A stretch of DNA of 64,000 nucleotides, from the NCBI RefSeq assembly GCF_031458395.1, contig NZ_JAVDYJ010000001.1:992001-1056000 (forward strand), in the 5' to 3' direction. The stretch is from Enteractinococcus fodinae (GTDB taxonomy: Bacteria > Actinomycetota > Actinomycetes > Actinomycetales > Micrococcaceae). The first letter of the stretch is position 1; the number at the start of each line of letters is the position of its first letter. Below the pieces are notes generated by a model, which saw only the letters and a list, made by a program, of their open reading frames with translations, ran no database searches and was not told the origin of the DNA. Below are positions 34,870 through 45,700 of the stretch, in pieces. Position numbers and translations under genes: made by a program.

Positions 34870-37617
34870 GTGGCATCTTTTATCGAACGGATTTTGCGAA
34901 CCGGCGAGAAACGCACGCTGAAGCGGCTACGCCAATACGCAGACGCCGTGAATGCAGTTGAAGACGATTTCAAAAACCTCACGGATGCTGAGCTGCGTGC
35001 AGAAACCGATGCGTTCAAAGAACAGATCGCAGACGGCGTGAGCCTGAATGTTCTTTTGCCCGAGGCATTTGCAGCGGTCCGTGAGGCCGCGTCGCGCACC
35101 GTTGGGTTGCGGCATTTTGACGTGCAGCTCATGGGTGGCGCAGCGCTGCACGAAGGCATGATCGCTGAAATGAAAACCGGTGAAGGTAAAACCTTGGTCG
35201 CTACCGCACCGGCCTACCTCAATGCACTGACCGGTAATGCCGTGCACATCGTCACGGTCAATGATTACCTTGCCGAATACCAGTCGGAACTTATGGGGCG
35301 TATTTTCCGGTTCTTAGGGATGACGACCGGGGTGATTTCCTCGGGTCAACCGCCTTCGGAACGCAAAGCCCAATACGATGCTGATATTACCTACGGGACG
35401 AATAACGAATTCGGTTTCGACTATCTGCGTGACAACATGGTCATGAGCAAAGACAATATGGTCCAGCGTGGACACGGCTTTGCGATTGTCGACGAGATCG
35501 ACTCGATTCTGATCGACGAAGCTCGGACCCCGCTTATCATTTCAGGACCGGCGCAAGGTGGCGTTTCCGGTTGGTATTCTCAGTTCGCTGCGCTAGCCCC
35601 GCGCCTCAAACGCGACATCGACTACGAAATCGATGAGAAGAAACGCACCGTATCGGTCTTGGAATCAGGGATTGACAAGGTTGAAGATTGGCTGGGCATC
35701 GACAACCTCTATGAGTCTGCCAACACTCCACTGATCGGACATCTGAATAACGCCATTCGAGCCAAAGAGCTCTTTCTGCGCGGCCGGGAATACGAAATTA
35801 TTGATGGTGAAGTTCGTATTGTCGACGAACACACCGGACGTATGTTGCCGGGTCGACGCTTATCAGACGGATTGCACCAGGCTATTGAAGCCAAAGAAAA
35901 GGTCAAGGTGCAACCGGAAAACCAGACCCTTGCTTCGATTACCCTGCAAAACTATTTCCGCAAGTATGACAAGTTGTCGGGGATGACCGGTACCGCCGAA
36001 ACAGAAGCCGGCGAATTCATGTCCACCTACGAACTCGCCGTGGTTCCCATCCCTACCCATCGCGACGTCCAACGCGAGGATCGTCAAGACCTGGTGTATA
36101 AGAACGAAAAGGGCAAATTTGCCGCGGTGGTTGAAGACGTGGTGGAACGGCACAAGAAGGGGCAACCGATTCTTATCGGTACAACCTCGATTGAAAAATC
36201 TGAGTACGTTTCGAAACTGTTGGCCAAAGCTGGCGTCAAACACGAGGTGCTCAACGCCAAGAACTATGCGCGTGAAGCAGCCATTATTGCCGACGCCGGA
36301 CGTCTTGGTGCGGTCACTGTTGCCACGAACATGGCCGGTCGCGGGACCGACATTATTTTGGGCGGCAACGCAGAATTCGCGGCCGTTGCGGAGATGAATC
36401 GACGCGGTTTGGATCCCGAAGAGGACGCCGAAGAATATGAGGCCGTCTGGGCTGAAGTCTTCGCCAAAGCACAGGCAGCTAGTGAAGAGGAACGCGAAGC
36501 AGTTAAAGCGGCTGGAGGGCTGTACGTCCTGGGTACCGAACGTCACGAGTCCCGACGCATCGATAATCAGCTGCGGGGACGTTCCGGTCGTCAAGGAGAC
36601 CCTGGAGAGTCTCGGTTCTATCTGTCGATGACCGATGATCTGCTTCGCCTCTTCAACGCGGGGATGGCTCAACGCGTTATGAGTATGAGCAATTATCCTG
36701 ACGATATGCCCCTGGAAGCCAAGATGGTGAGCAAAGCGATCGAGCGGGCACAGGCGACCGTCGAGGAACGCAACACGCAACAGCGTAAAGATGTTTTGAA
36801 ATATGACCAGGTCATGAACTCGCAGCGTGAGGCAATCTATGCCGACCGGCGCCAGATCCTCGAGGGTGAAAACCTTGAGACGAGAATTCATGAGTTCATT
36901 GAAGACTCTATTTCAGCTATCGTTGACGAAGCATACATGCTGGAAAGCTCCGAAGAAGTCGATGGGGATCAGCTGTGGCAGAATCTGAGGGCGCTATACC
37001 CGATTTCTCTGTCGCAAGAAGATATCGAACAAGAACTGGGCGACCTGTCTTCTCTGAAGCCAGCCGACCTGAAGCGTGAACTCATCTCCGATGCGAAAGT
37101 TCTCTATGGTCTGCGTGAGGAAGAACTTGGCGCTGAGCAGTTGCGGGAACTCGAACGCCGCGTGTTGTTGGAATCTATCGGACAGAAGTGGCAAGAACAT
37201 CTCTACGAGATGGATTACCTGCGCGAAGGTGTTGGATTACGTGCCATGGCCCAACGCGATCCACTGGTCGAGTATCAGCGCGAAGGCCATACGATGTTCC
37301 AGTCGATGATGCAAGCGATCCGCGAGGATACTGTGCATAAGCTGTTCCACCTCAAGATTCGTAAACCTGAAGTCAAAGTCGGATCGCAAATGCCCGGTGT
37401 TGCGGCAGATTTCTCGCAGATCGCAAACTTTGGCAATCGCCAACAACAGCCTCTGCAGTTTTCCGGTCCCTCGGCAGAAGCCCCCGGTTCAACGACTACC
37501 CAAACACGGGCGGCTGATGGCCAGCGAGTCAAAACGCAGCAAAAGTCTCGAACGGACCGCAAAACTGCACAACGTGAGGCCCGGAAGGCAGCTAAGAAAG
37601 CGCGTCGGGATTCCTAA
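34870..37617 (+). CDS. secA: Preprotein translocase ATPase SecA
   Basis: 915 residues from GTG 34870. The nucleotide-binding domain has Walker [18 protein letters not shown] (about 98) and the DEAD-type box [19 protein letters not shown]; the preprotein cross-linking domain, NBD2 ([15 protein letters not shown]) and helical scaffold are complete. The tail ends in a basic, Lys/Ala/Arg-rich stretch and lacks the CXCX8CH zinc domain found in SecB-using bacteria, as is normal in actinobacterial SecA1. It drives export through SecYEG. It ends four bases into the convergent Rv3235-like gene. Confidence 0.98.
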   Translation: MASFIERILRTGEKRTLKRLRQYADAVNAVEDDFKNLTDAELRAETDAFKEQIADGVSLNVLLPEAFAAVREAASRTVGLRHFDVQLMGGAALHEGMIAEMKTGEGKTLVATAPAYLNALTGNAVHIVTVNDYLAEYQSELMGRIFRFLGMTTGVISSGQPPSERKAQYDADITYGTNNEFGFDYLRDNMVMSKDNMVQRGHGFAIVDEIDSILIDEARTPLIISGPAQGGVSGWYSQFAALAPRLKRDIDYEIDEKKRTVSVLESGIDKVEDWLGIDNLYESANTPLIGHLNNAIRAKELFLRGREYEIIDGEVRIVDEHTGRMLPGRRLSDGLHQAIEAKEKVKVQPENQTLASITLQNYFRKYDKLSGMTGTAETEAGEFMSTYELAVVPIPTHRDVQREDRQDLVYKNEKGKFAAVVEDVVERHKKGQPILIGTTSIEKSEYVSKLLAKAGVKHEVLNAKNYAREAAIIADAGRLGAVTVATNMAGRGTDIILGGNAEFAAVAEMNRRGLDPEEDAEEYEAVWAEVFAKAQAASEEEREAVKAAGGLYVLGTERHESRRIDNQLRGRSGRQGDPGESRFYLSMTDDLLRLFNAGMAQRVMSMSNYPDDMPLEAKMVSKAIERAQATVEERNTQQRKDVLKYDQVMNSQREAIYADRRQILEGENLETRIHEFIEDSISAIVDEAYMLESSEEVDGDQLWQNLRALYPISLSQEDIEQELGDLSSLKPADLKRELISDAKVLYGLREEELGAEQLRELERRVLLESIGQKWQEHLYEMDYLREGVGLRAMAQRDPLVEYQREGHTMFQSMMQAIREDTVHKLFHLKIRKPEVKVGSQMPGVAADFSQIANFGNRQQQPLQFSGPSAEAPGSTTTQTRAADGQRVKTQQKSRTDRKTAQREARKAAKKARRDS

Positions 37618-38261
37618 CCAACCTCCAGAGCAATAACCCGCCAGCGATCGCGATGCAGCTGTATTCGCATTGCGATCGCGCGGGCTCGTTTCCCCACGCG
37701 AATGGTCATCGAGCTTTCCCATTCTCCGTTGCGATGCATGGCAGCCCGCACCCCAATGGTTTTTACCGAGGGCACCTTTCGAGAGGCTTCGCCACGACGA
37801 GCTGCCACATGCTTTGCATTGGCGCTGTGGTAAACCCGTGCTTTGAGTTTGTGAAATAGGTCGAATTCTAACCATGAGCTCAATTGGCCGAAGGACCGAA
37901 TACCCAGTTCGGCTTCAATAAATGCTGACCCGACGGCTTGGGTTACTTTCTTTATATCTGCCAGCAACTTGGCGTGTTGATGATCGACTGGTTGGGGACG
38001 TTCGGCGCTACGGAACGTAAAGACGTTCGATCGGCCGCGTTGAGCTCCCACCTCTTGAGCTGGGGCGAACTCCTCTCGGGGATCCAGTGGAACATGTTCA
38101 GGGCGGGCCGCCTGGCGAAGTCTCGTGGCCGGTAGGATCGCGGCCGAGCCAATCTGAAGTGGCGGGGCCTCTACTGCTTGTAGATGTCGTCTCTGGCTGG
38201 GCGTATCTTGGGTCTCTTCGAGATGATCAGACAGGGTGGAGGCAGTGAGAGCTGAGTACAT
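37614..38261 (-). CDS. Rv3235 family protein
   Basis: 215 residues. The C-terminal half (about 105-215) has alternating hydrophobic and charged strands matching the Rv3235 family in length and in its position beside secA; function is unknown. AAGGA lies eight bases before the ATG. It follows the LysM gene by 35 bases on the same strand, so the two probably form an operon. The N-terminal third is poorly conserved-looking and rich in Gln, Arg and Pro. Confidence 0.8.
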   Translation of the reverse strand: MYSALTASTLSDHLEETQDTPSQRRHLQAVEAPPLQIGSAAILPATRLRQAARPEHVPLDPREEFAPAQEVGAQRGRSNVFTFRSAERPQPVDHQHAKLLADIKKVTQAVGSAFIEAELGIRSFGQLSSWLEFDLFHKLKARVYHSANAKHVAARRGEASRKVPSVKTIGVRAAMHRNGEWESSMTIRVGKRARAIAMRIQLHRDRWRVIALEVG

Positions 38262-38296
38262 GATGTTTTTCCTTTTTCTCGGGATGGGGGATGAGA

Positions 38297-39265
38297 TTAG
38301 CTGGTAAATGGCGGAGCTTTTAGGACTGTCCCTGGACTCAGGACGTGAGGGTCTTCCCCAATTACTGCGCGGTTATGGTCCCACCAATGTCTCCATCGTT
38401 GATCGATCTGGAACAGCGTCGCGTCGGCCCCGAGCTCGTTGTGGGCGATGTCCCAGAGGCAGTCACCGGTCTTGATCACCACCGTGGGATCTTCTGTGTT
38501 CCGAGTCGGCTGTGGCGCGGCAATATAGGGTGACGGGATGGGTTGTTGTGGTGTGAAACGGTTCCCCGGTTGTTGCAGCTGCGGATCAGTTTGAGTCTGT
38601 GAGTCAGGTTCGAATTCGAGCTCGATGGTAGAGGTCTGGCGTGGCATGGGATCTACGTCTTCAGCTAGTGAAGGTGACGCTTCAGGTGTTGGAGTGATAG
38701 TTGCCTCACTCAATTGACGTGGTTCAACTGCGGGGGAAGGTGTCTCAGTATCAGAGCTCGTGGGGGAGGCCTCTGGTACAAGCCCATCGGTCGGTGACTC
38801 AGACTCGGTGGGGTCAACTTGAGGATCGTAAACCTCTGGCATAAATGGCTGGTGATCTTCGACGTGGGGGGCTTCGGTACTCTCGTGTTCGTTGGGTAGT
38901 GCGAACGCTTGTGGAGCGACAGCTACTTGCAGGCCTACCACCGAAATGATGAGACGGCGCAGAAACTTTGGCGTAAACACTTCGGCCCAGTACGCTAGCG
39001 CAGCATTGCGAGTTCTCAGCCCGATGATCATGCCCACCCCAGCTAGGAAAAAGAGTATCCACAGGACGGATAGAGCTATGCCGCCAAACCCGCAAACGAG
39101 AGCGATCCAGTATTCCAGTGTTTGACCTGAGGTCGCTGCTGAAAGGCTCTGCCATGATCGACTCAACCACCAGAGTATGGGCCCGGTGGCGAGACTCAGC
39201 ACGCACAGCAAGAGATCTTCAGCGCTAATGCGGGACTTGATGGGTGTAACTTGAGGACCCGTCAT
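38297..39265 (-). CDS. LysM-domain membrane protein
   Basis: 322 residues. Two membrane helices near the N-terminus (about 14-35 and 52-80), a further hydrophobic segment near 103-122, then a Pro/Glu/Thr/Ser-rich linker (about 125-260) and a C-terminal LysM module (about 262-320: VVIKTGDCLWDIAHNELGAD ... LSPGTVLKAPPF). It would tether the membrane to peptidoglycan. GGAGAAAAT precedes the ATG. Helically phased TTTGAT repeats lie 55-100 bases upstream and are shared with the BldC-like gene, suggesting joint control. Confidence 0.88.
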   Translation of the reverse strand: MTGPQVTPIKSRISAEDLLLCVLSLATGPILWWLSRSWQSLSAATSGQTLEYWIALVCGFGGIALSVLWILFFLAGVGMIIGLRTRNAALAYWAEVFTPKFLRRLIISVVGLQVAVAPQAFALPNEHESTEAPHVEDHQPFMPEVYDPQVDPTESESPTDGLVPEASPTSSDTETPSPAVEPRQLSEATITPTPEASPSLAEDVDPMPRQTSTIELEFEPDSQTQTDPQLQQPGNRFTPQQPIPSPYIAAPQPTRNTEDPTVVIKTGDCLWDIAHNELGADATLFQIDQRWRHWWDHNRAVIGEDPHVLSPGTVLKAPPFTS

Positions 39266-39319
39266 ATTTTCTCCGATAGTTCAACGATCAATGATGACAG
39301 TAGTTTTACAGAGATAAAC

Positions 39320-39365
39320 TTTGAATGTCAATGATGCATTTTGATATCGTTTGATAAACTTTACT
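39320..39365. promoter_or_regulatory. Five helically phased TTTGAT-like repeats upstream of the LysM gene
   Basis: TTTGAA, AATGAT, TTTGAT, TTTGAT and TTTACT begin at 39320, 39330, 39340, 39350 and 39360, exactly 10 bases apart. The two central copies (39340-39355) are perfect. This is a probable binding array for the BldC-like regulator encoded 0.7 kb away. Confidence 0.6.
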
Positions 39366-39473
39366 CGTCCAGGGTCGATATGGTGCGTTGAAAAAGCTCT
39401 AAGAGGCGGAAAATCTCGCCCGAGCGGACAGGCCGTCAATGCTTTTGACTAGTGGGCGACATAAGGTGATCAC

Positions 39474-40043
39474 ATGCGATGGAACGACTTATTTGCAGAT
39501 CTCGAAGCGCAATTAGAATTTGGCCAATGGCAAGCGGTGGAACAGGATGCCGCAGAACTAACCCGTGGTCTGTGGGCGGAATTAACCCTGATGGATCGAC
39601 TCCGAGCGGCACTAGGTCAACAGGTGCGCATTATGCTGCGCGACGGTCGGCTGCAAACGTTGGTGCTCAAAGCGGTTGGACCAGCATGGGTAGGTGGTGC
39701 CGATGGGGCAAATGCTCTGCTGGTCCCTCGCGAAGCGATCCTCAGCGTTGATGCCGACTTGCGGCGCGCTGTAGTCCCGAGCAGACCATTACAGGCCGGC
39801 CCAAAGATGGGCTCCGTCTACCGGATGTTGGCTCGGCGGCGTGAGCCGGTTCAAATCGTGGCGCGTCACGGCGACACCCTAGCCGAGGGGACGATCGACC
39901 GGGTGGGATATGATCATCTCGATCTTGCGCTGCATGCGCGTGACGAATTCCGTCGCACCACGGCACTGCGAGGTTTCAGAATCGTGCCATTCGAGGCGAT
40001 CCAATTGGTGCGTGCTTCGCCGATGGGATTAGATGAGGTATAG
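39474..40043 (+). CDS. Conserved hypothetical protein
   Basis: 189 residues, no membrane segment or signal. An acidic N-terminal third (about 1-40) precedes a beta-rich part (about 45-185) with strands such as VRIMLRDGRLQTLVLKAV and PVQIVARHGDTLAEGTIDRVG, suggesting an SH3-like or Sm-like barrel. I do not recognise a family. AAGGTG lies five bases before the ATG. It is convergent with the BldC-like gene (10-base gap) and divergent from the LysM gene. Confidence 0.75.
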   Translation: MRWNDLFADLEAQLEFGQWQAVEQDAAELTRGLWAELTLMDRLRAALGQQVRIMLRDGRLQTLVLKAVGPAWVGGADGANALLVPREAILSVDADLRRAVVPSRPLQAGPKMGSVYRMLARRREPVQIVARHGDTLAEGTIDRVGYDHLDLALHARDEFRRTTALRGFRIVPFEAIQLVRASPMGLDEV

Positions 40044-40053
40044 GGGCAGCGGG

Positions 40054-40281
40054 TTATTGGTGCTGTTCAGTGTGTTGTTGCTGTTCGGTCTCGACACGTT
40101 GGCGTTGTTCAGCATGAAGTTGTTCGATGAATGCTTCGAACTTCTGGGAGTCGACCCGCCATTGACCCCGGCCGCCAATTTGAAACGCTTCGAGTTCACC
40201 CTTCAATACCATAGTGCGAACCGCGGCGGTTGAGATCTGGAGCTCTTCTGCAACATCCGTCAAGGTCATGAATCGAGGCAC
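40054..40281 (-). CDS. BldC-like small MerR-type helix-turn-helix regulator
   Basis: 75 residues, start ATG 40281. The fold is the single winged-helix of BldC/excisionase-type proteins: LTDVAEELQISTAAVRTMVLKGELEAF then IGGRGQWRVDSQKFEAFIEQL. The tail is Gln/His/Glu-rich and looks disordered. BldC of Streptomyces binds direct repeats head to tail; its likely target here, TTTGAT repeats at 10-base spacing, lies 24-49 bases upstream of its own start and again ahead of the LysM gene. Autoregulation is inferred from position. Confidence 0.88.
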   Translation of the reverse strand: MPRFMTLTDVAEELQISTAAVRTMVLKGELEAFQIGGRGQWRVDSQKFEAFIEQLHAEQRQRVETEQQQHTEQHQ

Positions 40282-40304
40282 CGCAGCTCCTTCAAAGGCT
40301 AAAA

Positions 40305-40330
40305 TTTGATGTCGTTTGATGCTCTTAGAC
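40305..40330. promoter_or_regulatory. Phased TTTGAT repeats upstream of BldC-like gene
   Basis: TTTGAT at 40305 and 40315, and TTAGAC at 40325. The core 40305-40320 differs from 39340-39355 by a single base. Same array type as in front of the LysM gene. Confidence 0.6.
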
Positions 40331-40488
40331 TACTTCAGCTTCAGGTTGTTCACAAGCGCACCGCAGTGAATGCATCCTGGGTACGGCGATGCGGTTCAAG
40401 AAGTTGTCCACAGTTGGGCCACGAGCTCTTTTGTTCTCGGGAGTGATGGGTCACAGTAGATGGTTGGAAGCATCACTGAGGGACAAGC

Positions 40489-41127
40489 ATGAACGATAAA
40501 CCAGCAGAAGCACGTCGCATTCGCCCGCCCGGTTGGCGGGACCCGCGCCTACTTATTGGGCTGCTTTTAGTAGCGCTATCAGTCACCGGGGTAGTGGCTC
40601 TGGTGCAATCCATTGACGAGCGCCAGGGTTACTGGGCGGCATCGACGGACATCGTTCCGGGAGCGCAAGTCACGGCCGAAGATTTTCATATAGTTCAGGC
40701 CAGTATTTCTGAGTCCGCGGAGCACTATTGGGAAGCCGATACGGAGCTGCCACCTGAATTTTTGGTCTCATCCACGATCCTGCAAGGGGAATTGCTCACG
40801 CAGCGTCAAGTCGCGCAATCGGATCCTGATGGTCGTCAACAAGTCGGGGTGCGAGTATCTGAGGACATGCCAGCCTCCGTGACCATCGGTTCACGAGTGG
40901 ACGTGTGGGTTGCTGCAGCACGCGAGGACGGCCGTGGCTATGAGGAGCCGACCAAGATGATCTCCAACGCTGAAGTAACGGGCACAGATAACAACACCTC
41001 TGCCTTTGCGGCGGCAAACACCACCACGGTCTACATGATGCTCGCACAGGATGCCGTTCCACCTGTACTGGATGCCCAGGCTAACGACGCAAAGATTGCG
41101 CTTGTGCCGGCGACTATCGGAGATTGA
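40489..41127 (+). CDS. SAF-domain membrane protein (CpaB/RcpC-like)
   Basis: 212 residues. One membrane helix (about 22-43, LLIGLLLVALSVTGVVALV) is followed by a SAF domain (about 50-125) with STDIVPGAQVTAEDF and SSTILQGELLTQRQV. In Tad systems the CpaB/RcpC protein with SAF domain is a periplasmic or outer-surface component controlling the pilus. The CpaE-like gene follows with a four-base gap. The rest of the Tad operon lies at 56.5-60.9 kb. Confidence 0.8.
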   Translation: MNDKPAEARRIRPPGWRDPRLLIGLLLVALSVTGVVALVQSIDERQGYWAASTDIVPGAQVTAEDFHIVQASISESAEHYWEADTELPPEFLVSSTILQGELLTQRQVAQSDPDGRQQVGVRVSEDMPASVTIGSRVDVWVAAAREDGRGYEEPTKMISNAEVTGTDNNTSAFAAANTTTVYMMLAQDAVPPVLDAQANDAKIALVPATIGD

Positions 41128-41131
41128 GCGA

Positions 41132-42703
41132 ATGTCCGAACTGAGTGTAGCCACCACAATTAATCCACGCTTCGACCATGTCACCCCGATTGAAGCAACT
41201 CAATCTTCAGTCACTATTACACACCGTTGCCAGGTCTTCGCTGAGCTCATGGCAGTTGCGCGGTCCGGCTTGGTTGACATCGTGCTAATCGCCGACGACA
41301 TTGAGCTTGTCGGATTAGAGACACTGCACCAGGTGCTTGATGGTGAGAGTCAAGGCCCAAAGGTGGCGGCGATATCGGATGTCGTGGAAGATCGTCAGCG
41401 ACTTGCCGATCTAGGCGTTCCTGTTGCTTCCCCGACGCTGACGGGCCCACAGCTTGTTGAGTGGCTGCGTCAGGCCCATCAGGATTCTGCTGCACCTTCC
41501 GAACAACCGGTCGAGTTTAGCGCTCATGACTTGCAGGTGTTGGAGCAGTTGGATCCCGACACGTTACCAAAGCGTAAAACCGGACGCAGGGCAGCACCCT
41601 ATGATCCAACCAAAGATCTGCCAACTCAATCTGAGACACCCGAAGCGCTGACTCACCTGCCCCAACCACCACCTGACCAGCTCAGCACCGTTGTGGCCTC
41701 ATCCGACACAATGGACCGGTACACCTCACCGGATCGAGTTGTCCGATGTGAGGACATGGCACCCGTGGGGTCAGATGAAACACCACGCGGTCAACTGACT
41801 GCGGTGTGGGGACCCATCGGTGCTCCGGGGGTGACCACGGTGGCGGTCAACCTGGCTGCAGAATCGGCACTGGATGGATACCGTACCTTGCTCATTGACG
41901 CGAATACTTATGGCGCGGCCGTAGCAGTGCAGCTGGGCTTATTAGATGACGCCGCGGCAATTGCCCAAGCCTGCCGAGCGATTGAGCACCGCGGTATTTC
42001 TGCCATCGAACTGGGAGACTACGCCCAGAATGTTCGTATTGACGGTGCGTCACTGGATGTCATTACAGGGTTGACCCGCTCCGAGCGTTGGCCGCAAATC
42101 CGGGCAGCAGCCTGGGAGCAGCTGCTAGAGACCGCTCGGGACGGGTGGGATCACATTGTTATCGACTGTGGTTTCGGACTTGAAGAAGACGAAGAGCTAA
42201 GCTTTGATATTCCAGCTCCTCAACGTAATGCCACCACTATCGGTGCCGTTACAGCCGCCAACACTGTCGTTGCTGTCGGCACTGGCGACCCAGTGGGTTT
42301 CGTGCGACTGATGAAAGGGATGGAACAGCTGACTGAAATCACTACCGGGCCCGTTGTTCCACTTGTCAATAAAGTCACAGCTATGACCGCTGGCATCGCC
42401 CCTAAACGCCAGCTAGAAGATGTCTGGGAGCGATTTGGCCCGAAGATTGAGCTACGCCACTTCATACCGTGGGCACCGGAAGTGACCGCTGCCGCTCTGC
42501 TGGAGGGTAAAACTCTGGCTGAGCGCGCACCGAAAGCGGAAGTGCGACTGGCGATTCGCCACCTACTCCACGCATGCGCCCCAGTCGGGATGACCCGCAC
42601 ACCCTCCCGAGGACCTACCGGACGCACTCGATCTCACTGGTCGTTTCGCAATATAATAAAGGGGCTCAAGAGCAGGCCAGAGACCGCTCGTAGCACTGAG
42701 TAA
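41132..42703 (+). CDS. CpaE-like ParA/MinD-type ATPase with divergent P-loop
   Basis: 523 residues from ATG 41132 (GGAG nine bases before); an earlier in-frame ATG at 41051 would run through the upstream gene. The N-terminal part (about 1-140) resembles a receiver-like domain, a Pro-rich linker follows (about 160-230), and the ATPase starts at VWGPIGAPGVTTVAVNLAAE, in which the Walker A lysine pair is replaced by Val-Thr. The later HIVIDCGFGLEEDEE holds the usual Asp of Walker B. CpaE localises pilus machinery. The loss of Lys suggests weak or non-canonical ATP use, although actinobacterial CpaE-like proteins often deviate here. Confidence 0.82.
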   Translation: MSELSVATTINPRFDHVTPIEATQSSVTITHRCQVFAELMAVARSGLVDIVLIADDIELVGLETLHQVLDGESQGPKVAAISDVVEDRQRLADLGVPVASPTLTGPQLVEWLRQAHQDSAAPSEQPVEFSAHDLQVLEQLDPDTLPKRKTGRRAAPYDPTKDLPTQSETPEALTHLPQPPPDQLSTVVASSDTMDRYTSPDRVVRCEDMAPVGSDETPRGQLTAVWGPIGAPGVTTVAVNLAAESALDGYRTLLIDANTYGAAVAVQLGLLDDAAAIAQACRAIEHRGISAIELGDYAQNVRIDGASLDVITGLTRSERWPQIRAAAWEQLLETARDGWDHIVIDCGFGLEEDEELSFDIPAPQRNATTIGAVTAANTVVAVGTGDPVGFVRLMKGMEQLTEITTGPVVPLVNKVTAMTAGIAPKRQLEDVWERFGPKIELRHFIPWAPEVTAAALLEGKTLAERAPKAEVRLAIRHLLHACAPVGMTRTPSRGPTGRTRSHWSFRNIIKGLKSRPETARSTE

Positions 42704-42785
42704 CCGGATGTCTCTGTGAACCCTGTTGCGGTGACGGGCCAGAAGCTAAGGTAAGTGGAGGCGGCAATGGGGCCGCCAACAGGTA

Positions 42786-45700
42786 ATGTCTTCCACAGAA
42801 AGTTGCATGATGCCAGCGAATGATCCGTTGTGGACAGCGCCGTCCGCGAACAGCCCGATACAAGCCTCTGATGAGTTGACTCAAGCCTATTTCCGGCATG
42901 TCGGCGTCGATGACCAACGTGCGCTTGGAGACAAGGGCCGAGCCGCTATGGTCCAGTCGCACCTGGAGCTTGCCGTGGCTGCTGCTGGGCAACCGAAAAT
43001 TGCCGTCATTCGTTCGGCCCGCCACGCTACTGTGCAAGTGGTCCATCCCGACATTCGGTACCTTGTCGACTCGGTTTCGGCTGAGCTGAACAAGCTCGAC
43101 GTCCCGATCTCTGTGATAGTGCACCCCATAGTTGTAGCGCAGCATGCCAATGACGACGGCAGACTGACCAATATCTTCGAACTGCCCCCACACCGCCCGC
43201 GGATCTCTGGTGACCCGGCGGTGCCCCTGGAACAGATCCCAGCATCGCCCGAGGGTTATCATGCAGAACTGCAGTCCTGGATCTCCATCCAAACGGCTAT
43301 TCCATTGGAACCTGACCAGGCAGAACAGTTAGAGCAAGCGGTGTATGCGTCACTTGCGGATGCACGGGCGGCACACGACGATTTCGGTTTGTTGAAAGAT
43401 GCTGCCACCCAGGCGGCCGAGGCGTTACGAACTGAAAGCCCTGACACCGCGCGCGGTGTTGAACAAGCAGCACAACTTCTGGAGTGGATGCGCGACGATA
43501 ACTTCGTCTTTCTGGGGTATCGAGAATACGAGTTGGCAACCAACGAACGAGGCGAGCACTACTTAGATGCCAGACCCGATACAGGTTTGGGAGTTTTACG
43601 GGAACAAGAGTCTCGGAAACAGCCTCTGACCAACTTAGGTCAACAGCAGATCGAGAAACCACAGCCGTTGATCATCACCAAAACGAATTCGCGATCTCGC
43701 GTGTACCGCAACGCCTATATGGATTTCATTTCGACCAAGCAGTACGACACGACCGGCGAAGTAGTCGGAGAGCGTCGTTTTATTGGTTTGTGGCGTCCCA
43801 CGTTGGGCTCTGTCCCCATCGACCAGGTTCCATACGCCCGCGAACTTGCTGAACAAGTCCAAGCTGAGGCTGGATTTGATCCGCAATCGCACTCGGGTGC
43901 AGCATTGGCTCATGAGTTGGAGCGCTACCCGCGTGACGAGATGCTCCAGATGAATGCCCAAGAGCTACTAGATACCATGCTCGGGATCTTGTCGCTCGGC
44001 CAGCGTCGCAGAACCAAGCTTTTCCTACGCCCCGATATCTACGGGCGGTTCATGACGGCCATGGTGTTGTTGCCTCGAGACCGCTACAACACCTCGGTGC
44101 GTCTACGTATCCAAGACGTGCTCGTGGAGCACCTCAACGCCGAGTCATTAGATTTCAATGTCTTCCTCGACGAGTCCGTGCTGGCGCGCCTGTTTTACCG
44201 TATCCAGTTGCCTCATGGTTGGGAAGGCTATGATTCGGTAGATTCGCACCAGATTGAAAAAGACCTGGTTATGGCGGTCCGGTCCTGGAAAGAGGGCGTG
44301 GATATCCAAGCCGTCGCGGTCTTCGGGGAGGACTCGGGGGTAGAAGCCGCGCAAGTCTGGGATGAAGCGTTCCCGCCCAATTACCGGGTACGGTTTGAAA
44401 TCGACGACGCGATGGAAGACATCTCGCGTTTGACGGCTCTGTCAGAGGATCGGCCTTCCATTTATCTGGAACCCCTAGAAAAGGGTGCGCGAATGAAGGT
44501 GTATTCGACGCAGCCCATCACTTTGACTACGCTTATGCCGATTCTGGGTGAACTTGGTGTGCAAGTCACGGATGAATACCCCTTCCGAATCACGCCACGC
44601 AATGGGCATATTTACTACCTCTACGACGTTGGTTTGGTCACCGAGGAGGATGTGAACCTCTCCAGTGTGAGCCAGTTGCTCGAAGATACCGTCGCGGCCG
44701 CGATTTCGGGCGATATTACCGCCGATGCGTTCAACAAATTAGTGCTGCATCAAGGCATCGATCCCCAGATGGTGGCGGTACTGCGCTCCTATGGACATTA
44801 CTTGCGTCAACTCCAAGTACCCACCTCGATCCAGTTCATGGCCGAAGTCCTCTTGGATAACCCGGGAATCACCGCTGGATTAGTCGAATATTTTGAGACC
44901 CGCTTTTCCCCAGAGCTAGCTGGCGTCGGTGATGAGAGCGATGGGGCAGCATCACAAGAGCGCACAAACAAACTGGATGAGATCGTCGGTAAGCTACACG
45001 AACGTTTTGAACAAGTTCCCACATTAGATGCCGATCGACTGTTGCGTCAGTACTTGACGGTCATGCAAGCCACGGACCGAACCAACGCTTATACCGGTCA
45101 CGGGTGGTTGAGCTTCAAACTCGCACCTCAACGCATTCCGTTTGCGCCCAATCCCCGTCCACTGCATGAAATTTGGGTGCACTCCCCGCAAGTCTCTGGG
45201 GTGCATTTCCGGTTCGGTGCGATTGCGCGCGGCGGGTTACGTTGGTCGGATCGGCGAGAGGATTTCCGGACGGAAGTTCTGTCACTGGTACAAACCCAAC
45301 AGACGAAAAATGCTGTGATCGTGCCGCAGGGCGCTAAGGGTGGATTCTATGCTCACCGGCTGCCTGATCCCAGAGTCGACCGCACTGCGTGGGTCGAAGC
45401 CGGCCGCGACGCCTACCGAACATTTATGCGCGGCATGTTAGACATCACCGACAACCAGAAAACCGGTGACGCCGGTATCGTAACCTGGACGCGGGATAAC
45501 ATCATCCGACACGACGGCATCGACACATACCTCGTGGTCGCAGCGGATAAAGGCACCGCAGGTTTCTCCGACACGGCAAACGAAATTGCTGCCGAATATG
45601 ATCACTGGCTCGGGGACGCCTTTGCTTCGGGCGGCTCCGTCGGGTATGACCATAAGGGCATGGGCATCACAGCCCGTGGCGCATGGGAATCAGTGAAGTC

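Noticed and set aside
35863-36891. 342-codon minus-strand open frame inside secA
   Set aside because: Antisense shadow of the fully conserved SecA core; no family resemblance.
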